Assembly: GCA_019745555.1 (NCBI GenBank)
Contig: JAIESX010000039.1
Coordinates: 1-64,000, forward strand
DNA from: Burkholderiaceae bacterium
GTDB lineage: Bacteria > Pseudomonadota > Gammaproteobacteria > Burkholderiales > Burkholderiaceae_C
Length of the DNA: 64,000 bases
Reading direction: 5' to 3'
Part shown: piece after piece, positions 44,104 through 54,348 of the stretch
How the letters are laid out: the number at the start of each line of letters is the position of its first letter
Numbering within the stretch: position 1 is the first letter of the stretch
Program-made: the position numbers and the translations under genes
The notes under the pieces: generated by a model
Seen by the model: the letters and a program-made list of their open reading frames with translations, nothing else
The model's database searches: none
What the model was told of the DNA's origin: nothing

Positions 44104-46269
44104 TCAGGGGCAGGACTGCACCGACTCCACCACGACACGCATGTCCTCGGCCTTGCAGGACGGCCGAGGTTCGATCTTGTAGGTATCGCCGAAGCAACCG
44201 GCCATGCCGACAAAGTTACGGGCCAGCACCGGACGGCCTGACCGATCCCCCGGGCACCAGGCGGTCACCGCCACGTTCACGCAGCTGGACATCCCCGCCG
44301 GTTCCTTGACACGCGGCCGCTCACCCGAAACATAGTGATCGCCGTAGCAGGAGATCACCTTCATGCGGGTGCCCTCCTTGATGGCCTTCAGGTAATCAGC
44401 CTCGAGCCGGGCCTGGCTCTGTTGCTCGGCCTGCCGCTCACGCTCGCGCTGCTGGCGCTCGGCCTCGCGTCGTGCTGTAGCGGCCTGGGCCTCCTCCTGG
44501 CGCCGGGTCTCCTCTTCGCGCGTACGCCGAGCTTCATCCTCACGCGCGCGCTCGGCGGCCGCTTCGCGTTGCTGCCGCTGGCGTGTGGTTTCCAGGCTCT
44601 GGGCCTGCTGGTTCTGCTGGGCCATGAGCCGCTGCTGGGCCTGCTGGCGCGCCTGGCGCTCGGCCTCCTGCTGGGCGGCCTCACGGCGCGCCTGCTCGCG
44701 CCGCGCCTCTTCCCGCTGCGCCTGCGCGCGCTGGATGTCCGCCATACCCTGGGCCATGATCTGGTTCTGCTGCTGCGCCATGCGCAGGCTGCTGGCCAAT
44801 CCATCATTGGACGCAGCGGGCCCCGCATTACCGCCGCGCATGGCAGCGATGCCCGCAGCCAGCGCGCGCTCGTTCTTGCGCTCGCGTCGCTCCTCAGCCT
44901 CCCGTTCCCGGCGTCGCCGTGTCTCCTCGATCTGGCGCTGCATGCGGGCCTCCTCATCCCGACGCTCCTGCTCCCGCGCCTGCTGCTGGAGGCGCGCGTT
45001 GTCCTCGCGTTGCTTGTGCAGGGCATCGATGCGCTGGCCGTTGAGCATGCGACATTCCTCGGGCTGACCCTGGTGCCAACAGATGCCTGCGCCCTCGGGG
45101 GTCAGATTTTTCAGCGCACCCTCGAAGTAAGGTTCACCGCGGAACAGCAGCCGCCCCTGGCTGGGCTGCCCCCGTTCGAAGCGTCCTTCAAAAGCGCGTG
45201 AGCCATCGCGCGCACGAGCTTGCCCCGTTCCGTGGGCAAGGCCACTCGCACAAGCCGAGCCCAGATAGAGCCAGTCGTCGCGCCACAAGCGGCAGGCTTG
45301 CGCAGCCTTCAGGCGTGCCCACTCTTGCTGTTCAAGATCCAGCTCGCTGACGCGCTGGGCAGCTGCCAGCGCGATCGTCGACAGGGGATCGGCTTGGGCG
45401 CTGACGTGCTGGCAAGCTGGCAGGAATTTGCCGTCGCGACAGCGGAAGAAGTCGCCCCGGAGTTCGCGCGCCAGACCCATGGCCTGCTGGAAACTTGAGT
45501 CCTTGGCGTAGCGTTGGCGCAGCGTCTCCCCAGGGCGGCTCGCTGCACGGCCACCAATCGACTGACCGTCGGCGGTGAGCGCATCGGGATCGGCTCCGCT
45601 CTGCAAGAGGATGGCCATCACGCGATCCAGTTCCTCCAGCGTCTTCGGGCCATACCGCATGTCTGCCCCATCGGCATAGTAGAAGAAATCGAAGTACGCT
45701 GCGCCCCAGTAACCGGGGCGAAACTCCTGCGGCCCAGACCGCAGCATCTCTTTAGTGCGCAGGACATAGCCGAGCGGAGTGATCCTCCTATGGCCCGGTT
45801 GATCGACCGGAACGCCGTCAGCGATCAGTAGGCTGACAGCCAACGCATTGCCATTGCTCGCCGCTTCGCTCAAAGGCGTGGCATGAAGCCAGTAAGGCGG
45901 GTTGTAGACATAGTGGTTTGAGTACCTGTGTGTCGGTGCGCCAAGCCTTTTGTAGAAATCGTAATCCTCCGCGCTCGTGATGCAGGCCAACAAAGGCAGT
46001 CGATGAATCACGCTCTCACCCCGCAGTGGCGGCGTCTGCCTTACAAAGGTCTCGACCACCTCTCGTCGGCCTTGGGTCACCCAGTCGCACACCAATGAAC
46101 GATCAGCCACTACCTGCTCAATAATTCCACCCGTGTGGTACTTGATGTCCCCTTTGCGGATCATTCCAACGATCTCTTCGTTCGACCCGTTGCGGACCTG
46201 CTCGGGATAGGGCGTGGCACAACCACTGAGCAAACCCGCTGCAACCAGCAGCCACAAAATCTTATGCAT
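44104..46269 (-). CDS. Lipoprotein with ankyrin-like repeats and long coiled coil
   Basis: 721 residues from ATG 46269, preceded by GGAG at 7 nt. Lipobox LLSGC at the end of the signal peptide (MHKILWLLVAAGLLSGC) predicts a lipid-anchored envelope protein. Ankyrin-like segments: PLSEAASNGNALAVSLLIADGVPVDQP and VMAILLQSGADPDALTADGQS (residues about 130-240). Then a MORN-like stretch (GSRAFEGRFERGQPSQGRLLF region), a Gln/Arg/Glu coiled coil (about 440-640) and a Cys-containing end (VISCYGDHY, SCVNVAVTAWCPG, MAGCFGDTY). Not recognised as a named family. Followed upstream by a Cys-rich exported protein gene, 55 bp apart on the same strand. Confidence 0.75.
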   Translation of the reverse strand: MHKILWLLVAAGLLSGCATPYPEQVRNGSNEEIVGMIRKGDIKYHTGGIIEQVVADRSLVCDWVTQGRREVVETFVRQTPPLRGESVIHRLPLLACITSAEDYDFYKRLGAPTHRYSNHYVYNPPYWLHATPLSEAASNGNALAVSLLIADGVPVDQPGHRRITPLGYVLRTKEMLRSGPQEFRPGYWGAAYFDFFYYADGADMRYGPKTLEELDRVMAILLQSGADPDALTADGQSIGGRAASRPGETLRQRYAKDSSFQQAMGLARELRGDFFRCRDGKFLPACQHVSAQADPLSTIALAAAQRVSELDLEQQEWARLKAAQACRLWRDDWLYLGSACASGLAHGTGQARARDGSRAFEGRFERGQPSQGRLLFRGEPYFEGALKNLTPEGAGICWHQGQPEECRMLNGQRIDALHKQREDNARLQQQAREQERRDEEARMQRQIEETRRRREREAEERRERKNERALAAGIAAMRGGNAGPAASNDGLASSLRMAQQQNQIMAQGMADIQRAQAQREEARREQARREAAQQEAERQARQQAQQRLMAQQNQQAQSLETTRQRQQREAAAERAREDEARRTREEETRRQEEAQAATARREAERQQRERERQAEQQSQARLEADYLKAIKEGTRMKVISCYGDHYVSGERPRVKEPAGMSSCVNVAVTAWCPGDRSGRPVLARNFVGMAGCFGDTYKIEPRPSCKAEDMRVVVESVQSCP

Positions 46270-46324
46270 CAACCGCTCCATCAATAGTTTGTCTTCTTTC
46301 TGCACGTACCAGCCCCCCCGGCGT

Positions 46325-47101
46325 TCAACCTCGCACCCCCGGCCCGCCATTTCTCGGCATAACCCGGGTCGGATCCGGGCAGTTCGCGCCGCAGTTGCGG
46401 TACTTCTCTTCCCAGTACTCCTTGTGTTCCTGGCGCAAGAAATTCTTCACCTTGCCGATTTCGCTCACACCAGCGCCCTCGCGGAATCTCTCGTCCTTTG
46501 CTTCACGGGCCGGCCCGGCAGTTCGACAGAAGGCCTTGCCGCTGCTGACCTGGACAATGCACTGACAGTCGAGCGCCGAGCTCTGGCCCGGCAGGAAAGC
46601 ATTACGCACCGCGCTACAGGCCTCATCCCGGCTTGCGCCCGTGGCCTGGACGATCAGGTAATCGACCGGCAACTCGGAATCGGGACAGAAGTGGTTGCCA
46701 GCCTCGTCGGAGCGAAAGCCACTGGAGTCATAAGGCCGCTTTTGCCCCATACAGAATGCCACGCGCACCCGTTGCGCAGGCGCGATATGGATCGCTTCGG
46801 TCTTGCCCGAAAGCACAACCTTCATGTGCGTGTAGTACGCATTCCTGGGTTTGTTCGTTGTGCCCGGCTTGTCTGCTGCTTTCGGCGGCTTGTTCAGGTC
46901 GCGGTAATAGACCGAGACGGGCAGGTCGCACCCGTTGAAGATTTCAAGCAGACCGGACTTCGGATGGACCTGCTGGCGCACACAGGCACCGGAGGTCGTG
47001 TCCGCCGCCTGGACTGAACAGCACGTCAGCCAGGCGAAGGCCGTAGCGATAAAGAGGACGAGGATGCTCCCTTTGCGCCTGGCTGTTGTTGGTATGGGCA
47101 T
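46325..47101 (-). CDS. Cys-rich exported protein, partner of the ankyrin lipoprotein
   Basis: 258 residues from ATG 47101. Signal peptide (SILVLFIATAFAWLTCCSVQA), mature part with at least nine Cys spread in pairs (CVRQQ, NGCDLPVSV, FCMGQ, HFCPDSE, CSAVR, DCQCIVQ, FCRTAG, NCGANC), suggesting several disulfides in the periplasm or outside. Middle segment VSVYYRDLNKPPKAADKPG is variable. No family recognised. Sits 55 bp upstream of the lipoprotein gene in the same orientation and shares its somewhat lower GC, so probably one operon. Confidence 0.7.
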   Translation of the reverse strand: MPIPTTARRKGSILVLFIATAFAWLTCCSVQAADTTSGACVRQQVHPKSGLLEIFNGCDLPVSVYYRDLNKPPKAADKPGTTNKPRNAYYTHMKVVLSGKTEAIHIAPAQRVRVAFCMGQKRPYDSSGFRSDEAGNHFCPDSELPVDYLIVQATGASRDEACSAVRNAFLPGQSSALDCQCIVQVSSGKAFCRTAGPAREAKDERFREGAGVSEIGKVKNFLRQEHKEYWEEKYRNCGANCPDPTRVMPRNGGPGVRG

Positions 47102-47293
47102 CGGCGCATTATCCCGACACCTCCTAGGGAATTCATCCAGGGCCGGCGCCTCACTGGTGACCTTGCAGCTTTCCTGCAACGATCGCGAGACGAACACGCG
47201 CCAATGAACAAGGCGACGCCAGAGGAGTCGTGAAAAACTTCACACATGAGCCGGCCTTGACGCCCCTGACTCACGAGGGCGCCAGACGCTAGG

Positions 47294-48112
47294 CTAAGAC
47301 TGCAAGGCGCGCTTGGTCCAGGCGATGATCTGGTCAGCCGCTACGCCCGGCGTCTCGATGTGTCCGCCCGCCACTTCCAGGTACTCAGAGCGCGGGTTGG
47401 CAGGCAGCTTGTTGACGTAATAGTCCTTCAAGAGCTTGAACAAGGGATCCTTTTCACCGATGACGCTGAGCACGGGCACGGCGGCAGGAATCCTCGGGGC
47501 GGTGTTGCCCATCTCGGCGTCCGACGCCGGGTCGAAGAACGAGAGGTAGTTCTTCGCCGTGGCCACCACCGTCAGGGGCCGCCCCTGGTTGAAGTCGTTG
47601 AACCGGTGGGTGCCGTCCTCGCCCTTGCCGGCGGCCACCAGCGCACGGGCCTCGTCGATGCTTTCACGCACGTGCTTCGCCGCATTCCAGGTGTAATAGC
47701 CCTGCGGCGCGTGGCCGGGCGCCAGCAGCACCAGGGCATCCACAGCACCGCCGCGCGCGACATAACTCATGGCCGCCGGGCAGCCCATGCTGTGCCCCAC
47801 GAGGACGATCCTGGACGCACCGCGCTCACGCAGGGACTTCACATGGTCCGCGATCTCCTGCATGGCCTGATCCCAGCTGCCCTCCAGGTAGCGTCGTCGC
47901 GACCAGGGCATGTCCGGCACCAGCGACAACCAGTTTTCGCTCTGTATGGCCGACACCAGCCTGTTGTAGACCGGGGTGTCCGGCCCGCCAGGATTCTTTC
48001 CATGCAAGAGGAGAAAGCCCAGCTTTTGACCCGTGCTGGCCTGGGCCCCTCCGTGCACCAGAGGCCACAAAAGCCCGGCGCCCGCCAGGCGCGTGATGTC
48101 GCGTCGTTTCAC
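47294..48112 (-). CDS. Exported alpha/beta-hydrolase
   Basis: 272 residues. Twin-Arg-like lead MKRRDITRLAGAGLLWPLV, cleavage near AQA. Alpha/beta-hydrolase core: LGFLLLHGKNPGG (oxyanion), VLVGHSMGCPAAM with nucleophile Ser near residue 108, VLSVIGEKDPLF with Asp, and AGGHIETPG with His near the end. Probably an esterase or similar acting in the envelope. Single gene; substrate unknown. Confidence 0.82.
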   Translation of the reverse strand: MKRRDITRLAGAGLLWPLVHGGAQASTGQKLGFLLLHGKNPGGPDTPVYNRLVSAIQSENWLSLVPDMPWSRRRYLEGSWDQAMQEIADHVKSLRERGASRIVLVGHSMGCPAAMSYVARGGAVDALVLLAPGHAPQGYYTWNAAKHVRESIDEARALVAAGKGEDGTHRFNDFNQGRPLTVVATAKNYLSFFDPASDAEMGNTAPRIPAAVPVLSVIGEKDPLFKLLKDYYVNKLPANPRSEYLEVAGGHIETPGVAADQIIAWTKRALQS

Positions 48113-48181
48113 TGCAGTACCTCCCTGAACAATGCCTTCATGCTAGGTCAGGCCCATTGCAGTGGTCAATAGGCGCCAACC

Positions 48182-50944
48182 TCAGTGCGCCTTGTCCCAG
48201 TTCGGCCCTACGCCCACCTCGGCCAGCAGCGGCACCTTGAGCTTGGCGACGCCGGCCATGATCTTCGGGATCTCGCGGCGCAGCCAGTCCACCTCGGTCT
48301 CGGGTACCTCGAAGACCAGTTCGTCGTGCACCTGCATGATCATCTTGGTCTTACGGCCCTCGGTGTCGAGCACGCGCTGCACCTCGTTCATGCTCATCTT
48401 GATGAGATCGGCCGCCGTGCCCTGCATGGGCGCGTTGATGGCGGCGCGTTCGGCGCCGCTGCGGCGCGGGCCGTTGGGTGAGTTGATCTCGGGCAGGTAG
48501 AGACGGCGGCCGAAGACGGTCTCCACATAGCCCTTGGCCTTGGCCTGCTGGCGGGTGTCGTCCATGTACTGCTTGACGCCCGAGAAGCGCTGGAAGTAGC
48601 GCTCGATGTAGTTCCTAGCCGCAGTGTTGTCGATGCCCAGGCTCTTGGCCAGGCCGAAGGCGCTCATGCCGTAGATCAGGCCGAAGTTGATGACCTTGGC
48701 GTAGCGGCGCTGCTCGCTGCTGACCTGGCTCGTGGGCACGCCGAAGACCTCGGCGGCGGTGGCGCGGTGCACGTCCATGCCGTCGTGGAAGGCCAGCAAG
48801 AGCGCGGCGTCGCCGCTGATGTGGGCCATGATGCGCAGCTCGATCTGCGAGTAGTCGGCGCTGGCGATCACATGGCCCGGCGGGGCGATGAAGGCCTCGC
48901 GCACCCGCCGGCCTTCGGGCGTGCGGATGGGGATGTTCTGCAGATTCGGGTCGTTGCTGGAGAGGCGCCCCGTGACGGCCACGGCCTGGGCGTAGTGGGT
49001 GTGCACGCGACCGGTGCGCGGGTGCGCCAGCTGGGCGAGCTTGTCGGTGTAGGTGCCCTTGAGCTTGGCCAGGCCCCGGTGCTCCAGGATCTTGGCCGGC
49101 AGGGGGAAGTCCTCGGCCAGTTTCTCCAGCACCTCCTCGTCGGTGCTGGGCGCGCCGGTGGCGGTCTTCTTGACCACGGGCAGGCCCAGCTTGCCGAAAA
49201 AGATCTCGCCGATCTGCTTGGGGCTGCTCAGGTTGAAGGGCTGGCCGGCCAGCTCGTAGGCCTCGGTCTCGAGCTGCAGCATGCGCTGGCCGAGTTCGTG
49301 GCTCTGGTTGCTCAAGGTGGGCGCGTCGATGAGCACGCCATTGCGTTCGATGCGGTAGAGTGACTCGGAGCTCGCGATCTCCAGCTCGTAGATGAACCTG
49401 AGCTTCTCGTCGGCCTGCAGGCGCGGCCAGAGCGTACGGTGCACGTCCAGGGTCTGGTCCGAATCCTCGCAGGAATACTCGGCTGCGCGCGCGATGTCCA
49501 CCTGGCTGAAGGGAATCTGCTTGGCGCCCTTGCCGCAGAGGTCTTCGTAGTTGATGCCGCTTCGACCCAGATGCCGCTCGGCCAGGCTGGCCAGGCCGTG
49601 CGGCTTGTGCACTTCCAGCACATAGCTCTGCAGCATGGTGTCGTGCACATAGCCCTGCACCTCGATGCCATGGTTGGCGAAGACGTGGCGGTCGTACTTG
49701 ATGTGCTGGCCCAGCTTGTGCGCGGCCGGATTCTCCAGCCAGGGCTTCATCTTCGCCAGCACCTCCTCGCGCGGCAGCTGCTGCGGCGCGCCCGGGTAAT
49801 CGTGCGTGAGCGGGATGTAGGCCGCCTCGCCCGGCGTCACGCTGAAGGAGATGCCCACGATCTCGGCCACCATCTCGTCGAGCGAGGTGGTCTCGGTGTC
49901 GATGGCCACCAGCTCCGCGGCCTGCAGCCGGGCCATCCAGGCCTCGAAGGCCGACCAGTCGAAGATCGTGTCGTACTTCACGGTGCTGACCGACGACGCC
50001 ACGGGTGCGGGGTCGTCGAACAGACCTGGGTCACCGGCCGGCTTTGGAGCCGGAGCCGCCTCGCCGCCGAGCGCACGCGCCAGGCCCTTGAAGCCGTACT
50101 TCTCGTAAAACTCCTTGAGCGCCGCCGTGTCGGGCGTGCCCACCGCCACGGCGTCGAGCGCGGGCAGGCCCGGCACCCAGCCATCGAGGTCGCAGTCGGT
50201 CTTGATGGTCAGCAGCTGACGGCCCGTGGGCAGCCAGTCCACCGCCTTGCGCAGGTTCTCGCCCGCCACGCCCTTGATGGCGGCGGCGTTGGCGACGATG
50301 TTGTCCAGCGAGCCGTATTCCTGCAGCCACTTGGCCGCGGTCTTGGGCCCCACCTTCTCCACACCGGGCACGTTGTCCACCGCATCACCCACCAGGGTCT
50401 GGAAATCGATCATCAGCGCGGGCGGCACACCGAACTCGGCCTCCACGCCGGCCACGTCACGGCGTTTGCCGTTCATGGTGTCGACGATGGTGATGTGCGC
50501 ATTCACCAGCTGCGCAAGATCCTTGTCGCCGCTGCTGATGAGGACCTCCACGCCCTGCTCCGCCGCCGCGCGCGCCAGCGTGCCGATCACATCGTCCGCC
50601 TCCACACCGGGCACGTCCAGCACCTTCCAGCCCATGAGGCGCACCACTTCGTGGATGGGTTCGATCTGCGCGCGCAGGTCATCGGGCATGGGCGCGCGCT
50701 GGGCCTTGTACTCGGGGTAGAGCGCGTCGCGGAAGGTCGGACCCTTGGCGTCGAAGACGCAGGCCGCAAAGTCGGCGTGCACGTCCTTGCGCAGGCTCTG
50801 CAGCATATTGATCATGCCGCGGATGGCGCCCGTAGGCGGGCTGGTCGGGTCGCCCGGCACCGCACGCAGGTCCGGCATGGCATGAAAGGCGCGGTAGAGG
50901 TAGCTGGAACCATCGACCAGCAGCAGGGTTTTCTTGTCGCTCAT
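48182..50944 (-). CDS. polA: DNA polymerase I
   Basis: 920 residues from ATG 50944. Three domains: 5'-3' exonuclease (SSYLYRAFHAMPDL, DVPGVEADDVIGTLA), 3'-5' exonuclease with the proofreading DTETTS motif near residue 348, and polymerase: motif A ADYSQIELRIMAHISGD near 695, O-helix RRYAKVINFGLIYG, and motif C QVHDELVFEVPE near 875. Fills gaps after primer removal and in excision repair. The gene is divergent from the DUF2782 gene 75 bp away. Confidence 0.97.
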   Translation of the reverse strand: MSDKKTLLLVDGSSYLYRAFHAMPDLRAVPGDPTSPPTGAIRGMINMLQSLRKDVHADFAACVFDAKGPTFRDALYPEYKAQRAPMPDDLRAQIEPIHEVVRLMGWKVLDVPGVEADDVIGTLARAAAEQGVEVLISSGDKDLAQLVNAHITIVDTMNGKRRDVAGVEAEFGVPPALMIDFQTLVGDAVDNVPGVEKVGPKTAAKWLQEYGSLDNIVANAAAIKGVAGENLRKAVDWLPTGRQLLTIKTDCDLDGWVPGLPALDAVAVGTPDTAALKEFYEKYGFKGLARALGGEAAPAPKPAGDPGLFDDPAPVASSVSTVKYDTIFDWSAFEAWMARLQAAELVAIDTETTSLDEMVAEIVGISFSVTPGEAAYIPLTHDYPGAPQQLPREEVLAKMKPWLENPAAHKLGQHIKYDRHVFANHGIEVQGYVHDTMLQSYVLEVHKPHGLASLAERHLGRSGINYEDLCGKGAKQIPFSQVDIARAAEYSCEDSDQTLDVHRTLWPRLQADEKLRFIYELEIASSESLYRIERNGVLIDAPTLSNQSHELGQRMLQLETEAYELAGQPFNLSSPKQIGEIFFGKLGLPVVKKTATGAPSTDEEVLEKLAEDFPLPAKILEHRGLAKLKGTYTDKLAQLAHPRTGRVHTHYAQAVAVTGRLSSNDPNLQNIPIRTPEGRRVREAFIAPPGHVIASADYSQIELRIMAHISGDAALLLAFHDGMDVHRATAAEVFGVPTSQVSSEQRRYAKVINFGLIYGMSAFGLAKSLGIDNTAARNYIERYFQRFSGVKQYMDDTRQQAKAKGYVETVFGRRLYLPEINSPNGPRRSGAERAAINAPMQGTAADLIKMSMNEVQRVLDTEGRKTKMIMQVHDELVFEVPETEVDWLRREIPKIMAGVAKLKVPLLAEVGVGPNWDKAH

Positions 50945-51019
50945 GGGCTCTATCCGTGGGTCAGACGCCGATTGTGCCTGCGCGGGCTCAGCCATCCGGT
51001 CGCGGCCTACAATCGCGCC

Positions 51020-51343
51020 ATGTCTCCCGCACCCGCCTCCGCCCGCCTGCTGGTCCTGCTCTGTGGCCTCACCGCGGGCCTGGCCTCGGCCCAGCAAAGT
51101 GCCCCCGAGACGCAGGAACCCGCGCGCAAGGGCCCCGAGCAGACCATCGAACGCATCCGCCACGAGGACAAGGGCGCGCGCATCGACGAGCTGCGCGTGG
51201 GCGGCGAGACCAAGACCATCACCGTGCAGCCCAAGAGCAAGGCCCCGGCCTACGAGGTGGCGCCCGAGAGCAACAACCGCAACCCGGCCGGCAGCGACGG
51301 CCAGGGCGAGGGCAAGGCCCGCTGGAACATCCTCAAATACTGA
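51020..51343 (+). CDS. DUF2782-type small exported protein
   Basis: 107 residues from ATG 51020. Signal peptide ends GLASAQ; the mature part contains the DUF2782 hallmark TIERIRHEDKGARIDELRVGGETKTITVQPK and the tail RWNILKY. Periplasmic, function unknown; in betaproteobacteria it typically sits next to polA and thrB as here. Nineteen bp before thrB. Confidence 0.85.
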   Translation: MSPAPASARLLVLLCGLTAGLASAQQSAPETQEPARKGPEQTIERIRHEDKGARIDELRVGGETKTITVQPKSKAPAYEVAPESNNRNPAGSDGQGEGKARWNILKY

Positions 51344-51361
51344 ACCGACCCTGAACGAGAA

Positions 51362-52345
51362 ATGGCCGTCTTCACCGAAGTCTCACACGATGAGGCCAGC
51401 GCGCTTCTGCAATCCCTGAACCTCGGCACGCTGCAGGAGCTGCGCGGCATCCAGGGCGGCATCGAGAACACTAACTACTTCGCCACCACCGACCAGGGCG
51501 AGTACGTGCTCACGCTGTTCGAGCGCCTGTCCTTCGAGCAGCTGCCCTTCTACCTGCACCTGATGAAGCACCTCGCGGCGCGTGGCATCCCCGTGCCCGA
51601 CCCGGCCGCCAACCGCGACGGCGACATCCTGCACACCGTCTGCGGCAAGCCCGCGGCCGTGGTCAACCGCCTGCGCGGCAAGAGCCAGCTCGCGCCGCAG
51701 GCCGCCCATTGCGCGGCCGTGGGCGAGATGCTGGCGAAGATGCACCTGGCCGGGCACGACTACGCACGCCGCCAGCCCAATCTGCGCGGCCTGCCCTGGT
51801 GGAACGAGACCGTGCCCCTGGTGCTGCCCCACCTGGACGCGGCCCAGGCCACGCTGCTGCGCAGCGAACTGGCCTACCAGAACCACATCGCCGAGTCGGC
51901 GGCCTGCGTCGCTTTGCCGCGCGGCCCCATCCACGCCGACCTGTTCCGCGACAACGTGATGTTCGAGGGCGAGCAGCTCACGGGCTTCTTCGATTTCTAC
52001 TTCGCCGGCGTAGACACCTTTCTCTTCGACCTTGCCGTCTGCCTCAACGACTGGTGCATCGATCTGGCCAGCGGGGCCACGGACCTCGAGCGCAGCGCCG
52101 CCTTTCTCCAGGCCTACAGCGCCGTACGCCCGCTCACGGCCGCCGAGCGCCAGCTGCTGCCCGCCATGCTGCGCGCTGGCGCCCTGCGCTTTTGGATCTC
52201 GCGTCTGTGGGACTTCCACCTGCCGCGCGAAGCCAGCCTGCTGCAGCCGCACGACCCCACGCACTTCGAGCGCGTGCTGCGCCAGCGCGTGCAGCAGCCG
52301 CTGCATGCGGCCGACCTGCTCGAACCCGCAGGTGTGACGGCATGA
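51362..52345 (+). CDS. thrB: Homoserine kinase (ThrB, aminoglycoside-phosphotransferase type)
   Basis: 327 residues. Features of the APH-like ThrB of betaproteobacteria: [23 protein letters not shown] at the start, [16 protein letters not shown] (HxDxxxxN catalytic loop, near residue 195) and [25 protein letters not shown] (Mg-binding Asp). Phosphorylates homoserine on the way to threonine. Its stop overlaps the next gene by ATGA (52342-52345). Confidence 0.93.
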   Translation: MAVFTEVSHDEASALLQSLNLGTLQELRGIQGGIENTNYFATTDQGEYVLTLFERLSFEQLPFYLHLMKHLAARGIPVPDPAANRDGDILHTVCGKPAAVVNRLRGKSQLAPQAAHCAAVGEMLAKMHLAGHDYARRQPNLRGLPWWNETVPLVLPHLDAAQATLLRSELAYQNHIAESAACVALPRGPIHADLFRDNVMFEGEQLTGFFDFYFAGVDTFLFDLAVCLNDWCIDLASGATDLERSAAFLQAYSAVRPLTAAERQLLPAMLRAGALRFWISRLWDFHLPREASLLQPHDPTHFERVLRQRVQQPLHAADLLEPAGVTA

Positions 52346-53145
52346 GGCTCAACATCGTCCCCGCCAGCACCGGCTTCGCCTGGTTCCGCGCCGGCCTGCG
52401 CACCTTCTGGCAGCAGCCGCTCGCGCTCGCCGGCCTGTTCTTCATGTTCATCGCGCTGATCTCGGTGGTCAGCCTGCTGCCCGTGCTGGGCAGCGTGGTC
52501 TCGCTGGCCCTGCTGCCGGCCGCCACCCTGGGCCTGATGGCCGCCACGCGCGAAGCCGCGCAGGGGCGCTTTCCCATGCCCTCCATCCTGATCAGCGCCT
52601 TTCGCGCCGGCCAGCAGCGCGCCCGCGCCATGGCCGTGCTGGGCGCGGCCTACGCCGCGTGCTTCCTGCTCGTCATGGGTGCCTCGGCCCTGGTGGACGG
52701 CGGCCAGTTCGCGCGCATCTACCTCGTCGGCGGCCAGCTCACCCCCGAACTCGTGCAATCCGCCGATTTCCAGAACGCCATGTGGCTGGCCATGGCGCTG
52801 TACCTGCCGCTGGCCATGCTGTTCTGGCACGCACCCGCGCTGGTGCACTGGCACGGCGTCACGCCGCTCAAGGGCCTGTTCTTCAGCGCCGTGGCCTGCA
52901 TGCGCAACTTCGGTGCGCTGGCCGTCTATGTGCTGTCCTGGGTCGGGCTGTTCTTCGGTGTCGGCCTCATCGTCATGATCCTCACCATCAGCCTGGGCGC
53001 GCCGGGGCTGATGAACACGATGATGTTCCCCGCCGCCATGCTGCTGGCGGCCATGTTCTTCAGCTCCATCTGGTTCACCTTCCGCGATAGCTTCGTGGAC
53101 GACGAGCCTGCCGCAGAACCCGCGCCCGAGCCCGCGCAGGATTGA
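52342..53145 (+). CDS. BPSS1780-family membrane protein
   Basis: 267 residues from ATG 52342. About six TM helices; start [34 protein letters not shown] matches the BPSS1780 family pattern (VPARxGxxWxxxGxxxFxxxPLxxxxL). Ends in an acidic Pro/Glu tail. Inner-membrane protein of unknown role; the family is regularly coupled with thrB as here through the ATGA overlap. Confidence 0.85.
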   Translation: MRLNIVPASTGFAWFRAGLRTFWQQPLALAGLFFMFIALISVVSLLPVLGSVVSLALLPAATLGLMAATREAAQGRFPMPSILISAFRAGQQRARAMAVLGAAYAACFLLVMGASALVDGGQFARIYLVGGQLTPELVQSADFQNAMWLAMALYLPLAMLFWHAPALVHWHGVTPLKGLFFSAVACMRNFGALAVYVLSWVGLFFGVGLIVMILTISLGAPGLMNTMMFPAAMLLAAMFFSSIWFTFRDSFVDDEPAAEPAPEPAQD

Positions 53146-53269
53146 TCTGCATCAAGGAAGGATGCGATCCTTCCCGCGCACGCCCGGCGTGCCGCCGCCC
53201 CTGCGCTAGGATGATTTCCGCCGGCCCCGCGCCCTGATGTCGCGGCCCCGCCGGCGCGGGAGAGCATGC

Positions 53270-54340
53270 ATGACATTCCAGTGGAAACCCGCCGCTGCTG
53301 CGGTCGCCGTCTTGGCCGTCGCCGCCGCCGTCCTCATGACCTGGGCCCCCTGGGCCAACGAGGCCGTGGGTGAGGGCTTCGTCAGCGGCAACGGCCGCAT
53401 CGAGGCCACCGAGATCGCCATCGCCACCAAGACCGGCGGCCGCGTGGCCGAGATCCGCGTCAACGAAGGCGACCTCGTGCAGGCCGGCCAGGTGCTGGCA
53501 CGCATGGAACTCGACAGCCTGCGCGCCCAGCGCGAAGAGGCCGTGGCCCGGCTGCAGCAGGCCCAGGAGGCCGTGGCCAACACACGCGCGGCCGTGGCCC
53601 TGCGCGAGAGCGACCATGCCTCGGCCCTGGCCGTGGTAGCCCAGCGCGAGAGCGAACTCGACGCCGCCCAGCGCCGCCTGCCGCGCTCGGAAAAACTGGC
53701 CCAGGACGGCTTCTACTCCAGCCAGGTGCTCGACGACGACCGCGCCCGCGTGCGCACCCTGGAGGCCGCGCTCAAAGCGGCACGCTCGCAGGCCGAGGCC
53801 GCCAAGACCGCGATCGCTGCCGCCCGGACCCAGGTCGGCGGCGCACAGGCCAATGTCCGTGCCCTCGAAGCCACGCTGCAGCGCCTGGACGTGGAGCTGG
53901 CCGAGGGCGAGCTCAAGGCGCCGCGTGACGGCCGCGTGCAGTTCCGCGTGGCCCAGCCGGGCGAGGTGATCGGCGCCGGCGCGCGCGTGCTCAACCTGCT
54001 CGACCTCTCCGACGTCTACATGACCTTCTTCCTGCCCGAGACCGTGGCCGGGCGCGTGGCCATCGGCAGCGAGGTGCGCATCGTGCTCGACGCCGCGCCC
54101 GACCATGTGGTGCCCGCGAAGATCAGCTTCGTGGCCAGCAGCGCGCAGTTCACGCCCAAGACGGTGGAGACCGAGAGCGAGCGCCAGAAGCTCATGTTCC
54201 GCGTGCGCGCCCAGATCCCGCGCGAGCTGCTGCTCAAGTACCAGGCCCAGGTCAAGACTGGCCTGCCCGGCGTGGCCTGGGTGCGGCTCGATCCGCAGGC
54301 GCCCTGGCCGAGCAAGCTCGACCGCCAGCTCGTGCAGTGA
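53270..54340 (+). CDS. HlyD-family secretion adaptor (YbhG/YhiI-like)
   Basis: 356 residues from ATG 53270, GGGAGA about 5 nt before. One N-terminal TM helix, lipoyl half at about 45-90 ([22 protein letters not shown]), long coiled coil (about 90-200), second lipoyl half ([19 protein letters not shown]), beta-barrel end. Adaptor for the RbbA-type ABC exporter encoded next; the three genes overlap or abut and form one operon. Confidence 0.9.
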   Translation: MTFQWKPAAAAVAVLAVAAAVLMTWAPWANEAVGEGFVSGNGRIEATEIAIATKTGGRVAEIRVNEGDLVQAGQVLARMELDSLRAQREEAVARLQQAQEAVANTRAAVALRESDHASALAVVAQRESELDAAQRRLPRSEKLAQDGFYSSQVLDDDRARVRTLEAALKAARSQAEAAKTAIAAARTQVGGAQANVRALEATLQRLDVELAEGELKAPRDGRVQFRVAQPGEVIGAGARVLNLLDLSDVYMTFFLPETVAGRVAIGSEVRIVLDAAPDHVVPAKISFVASSAQFTPKTVETESERQKLMFRVRAQIPRELLLKYQAQVKTGLPGVAWVRLDPQAPWPSKLDRQLVQ

Positions 54341-54348
54341 GCCACGCC

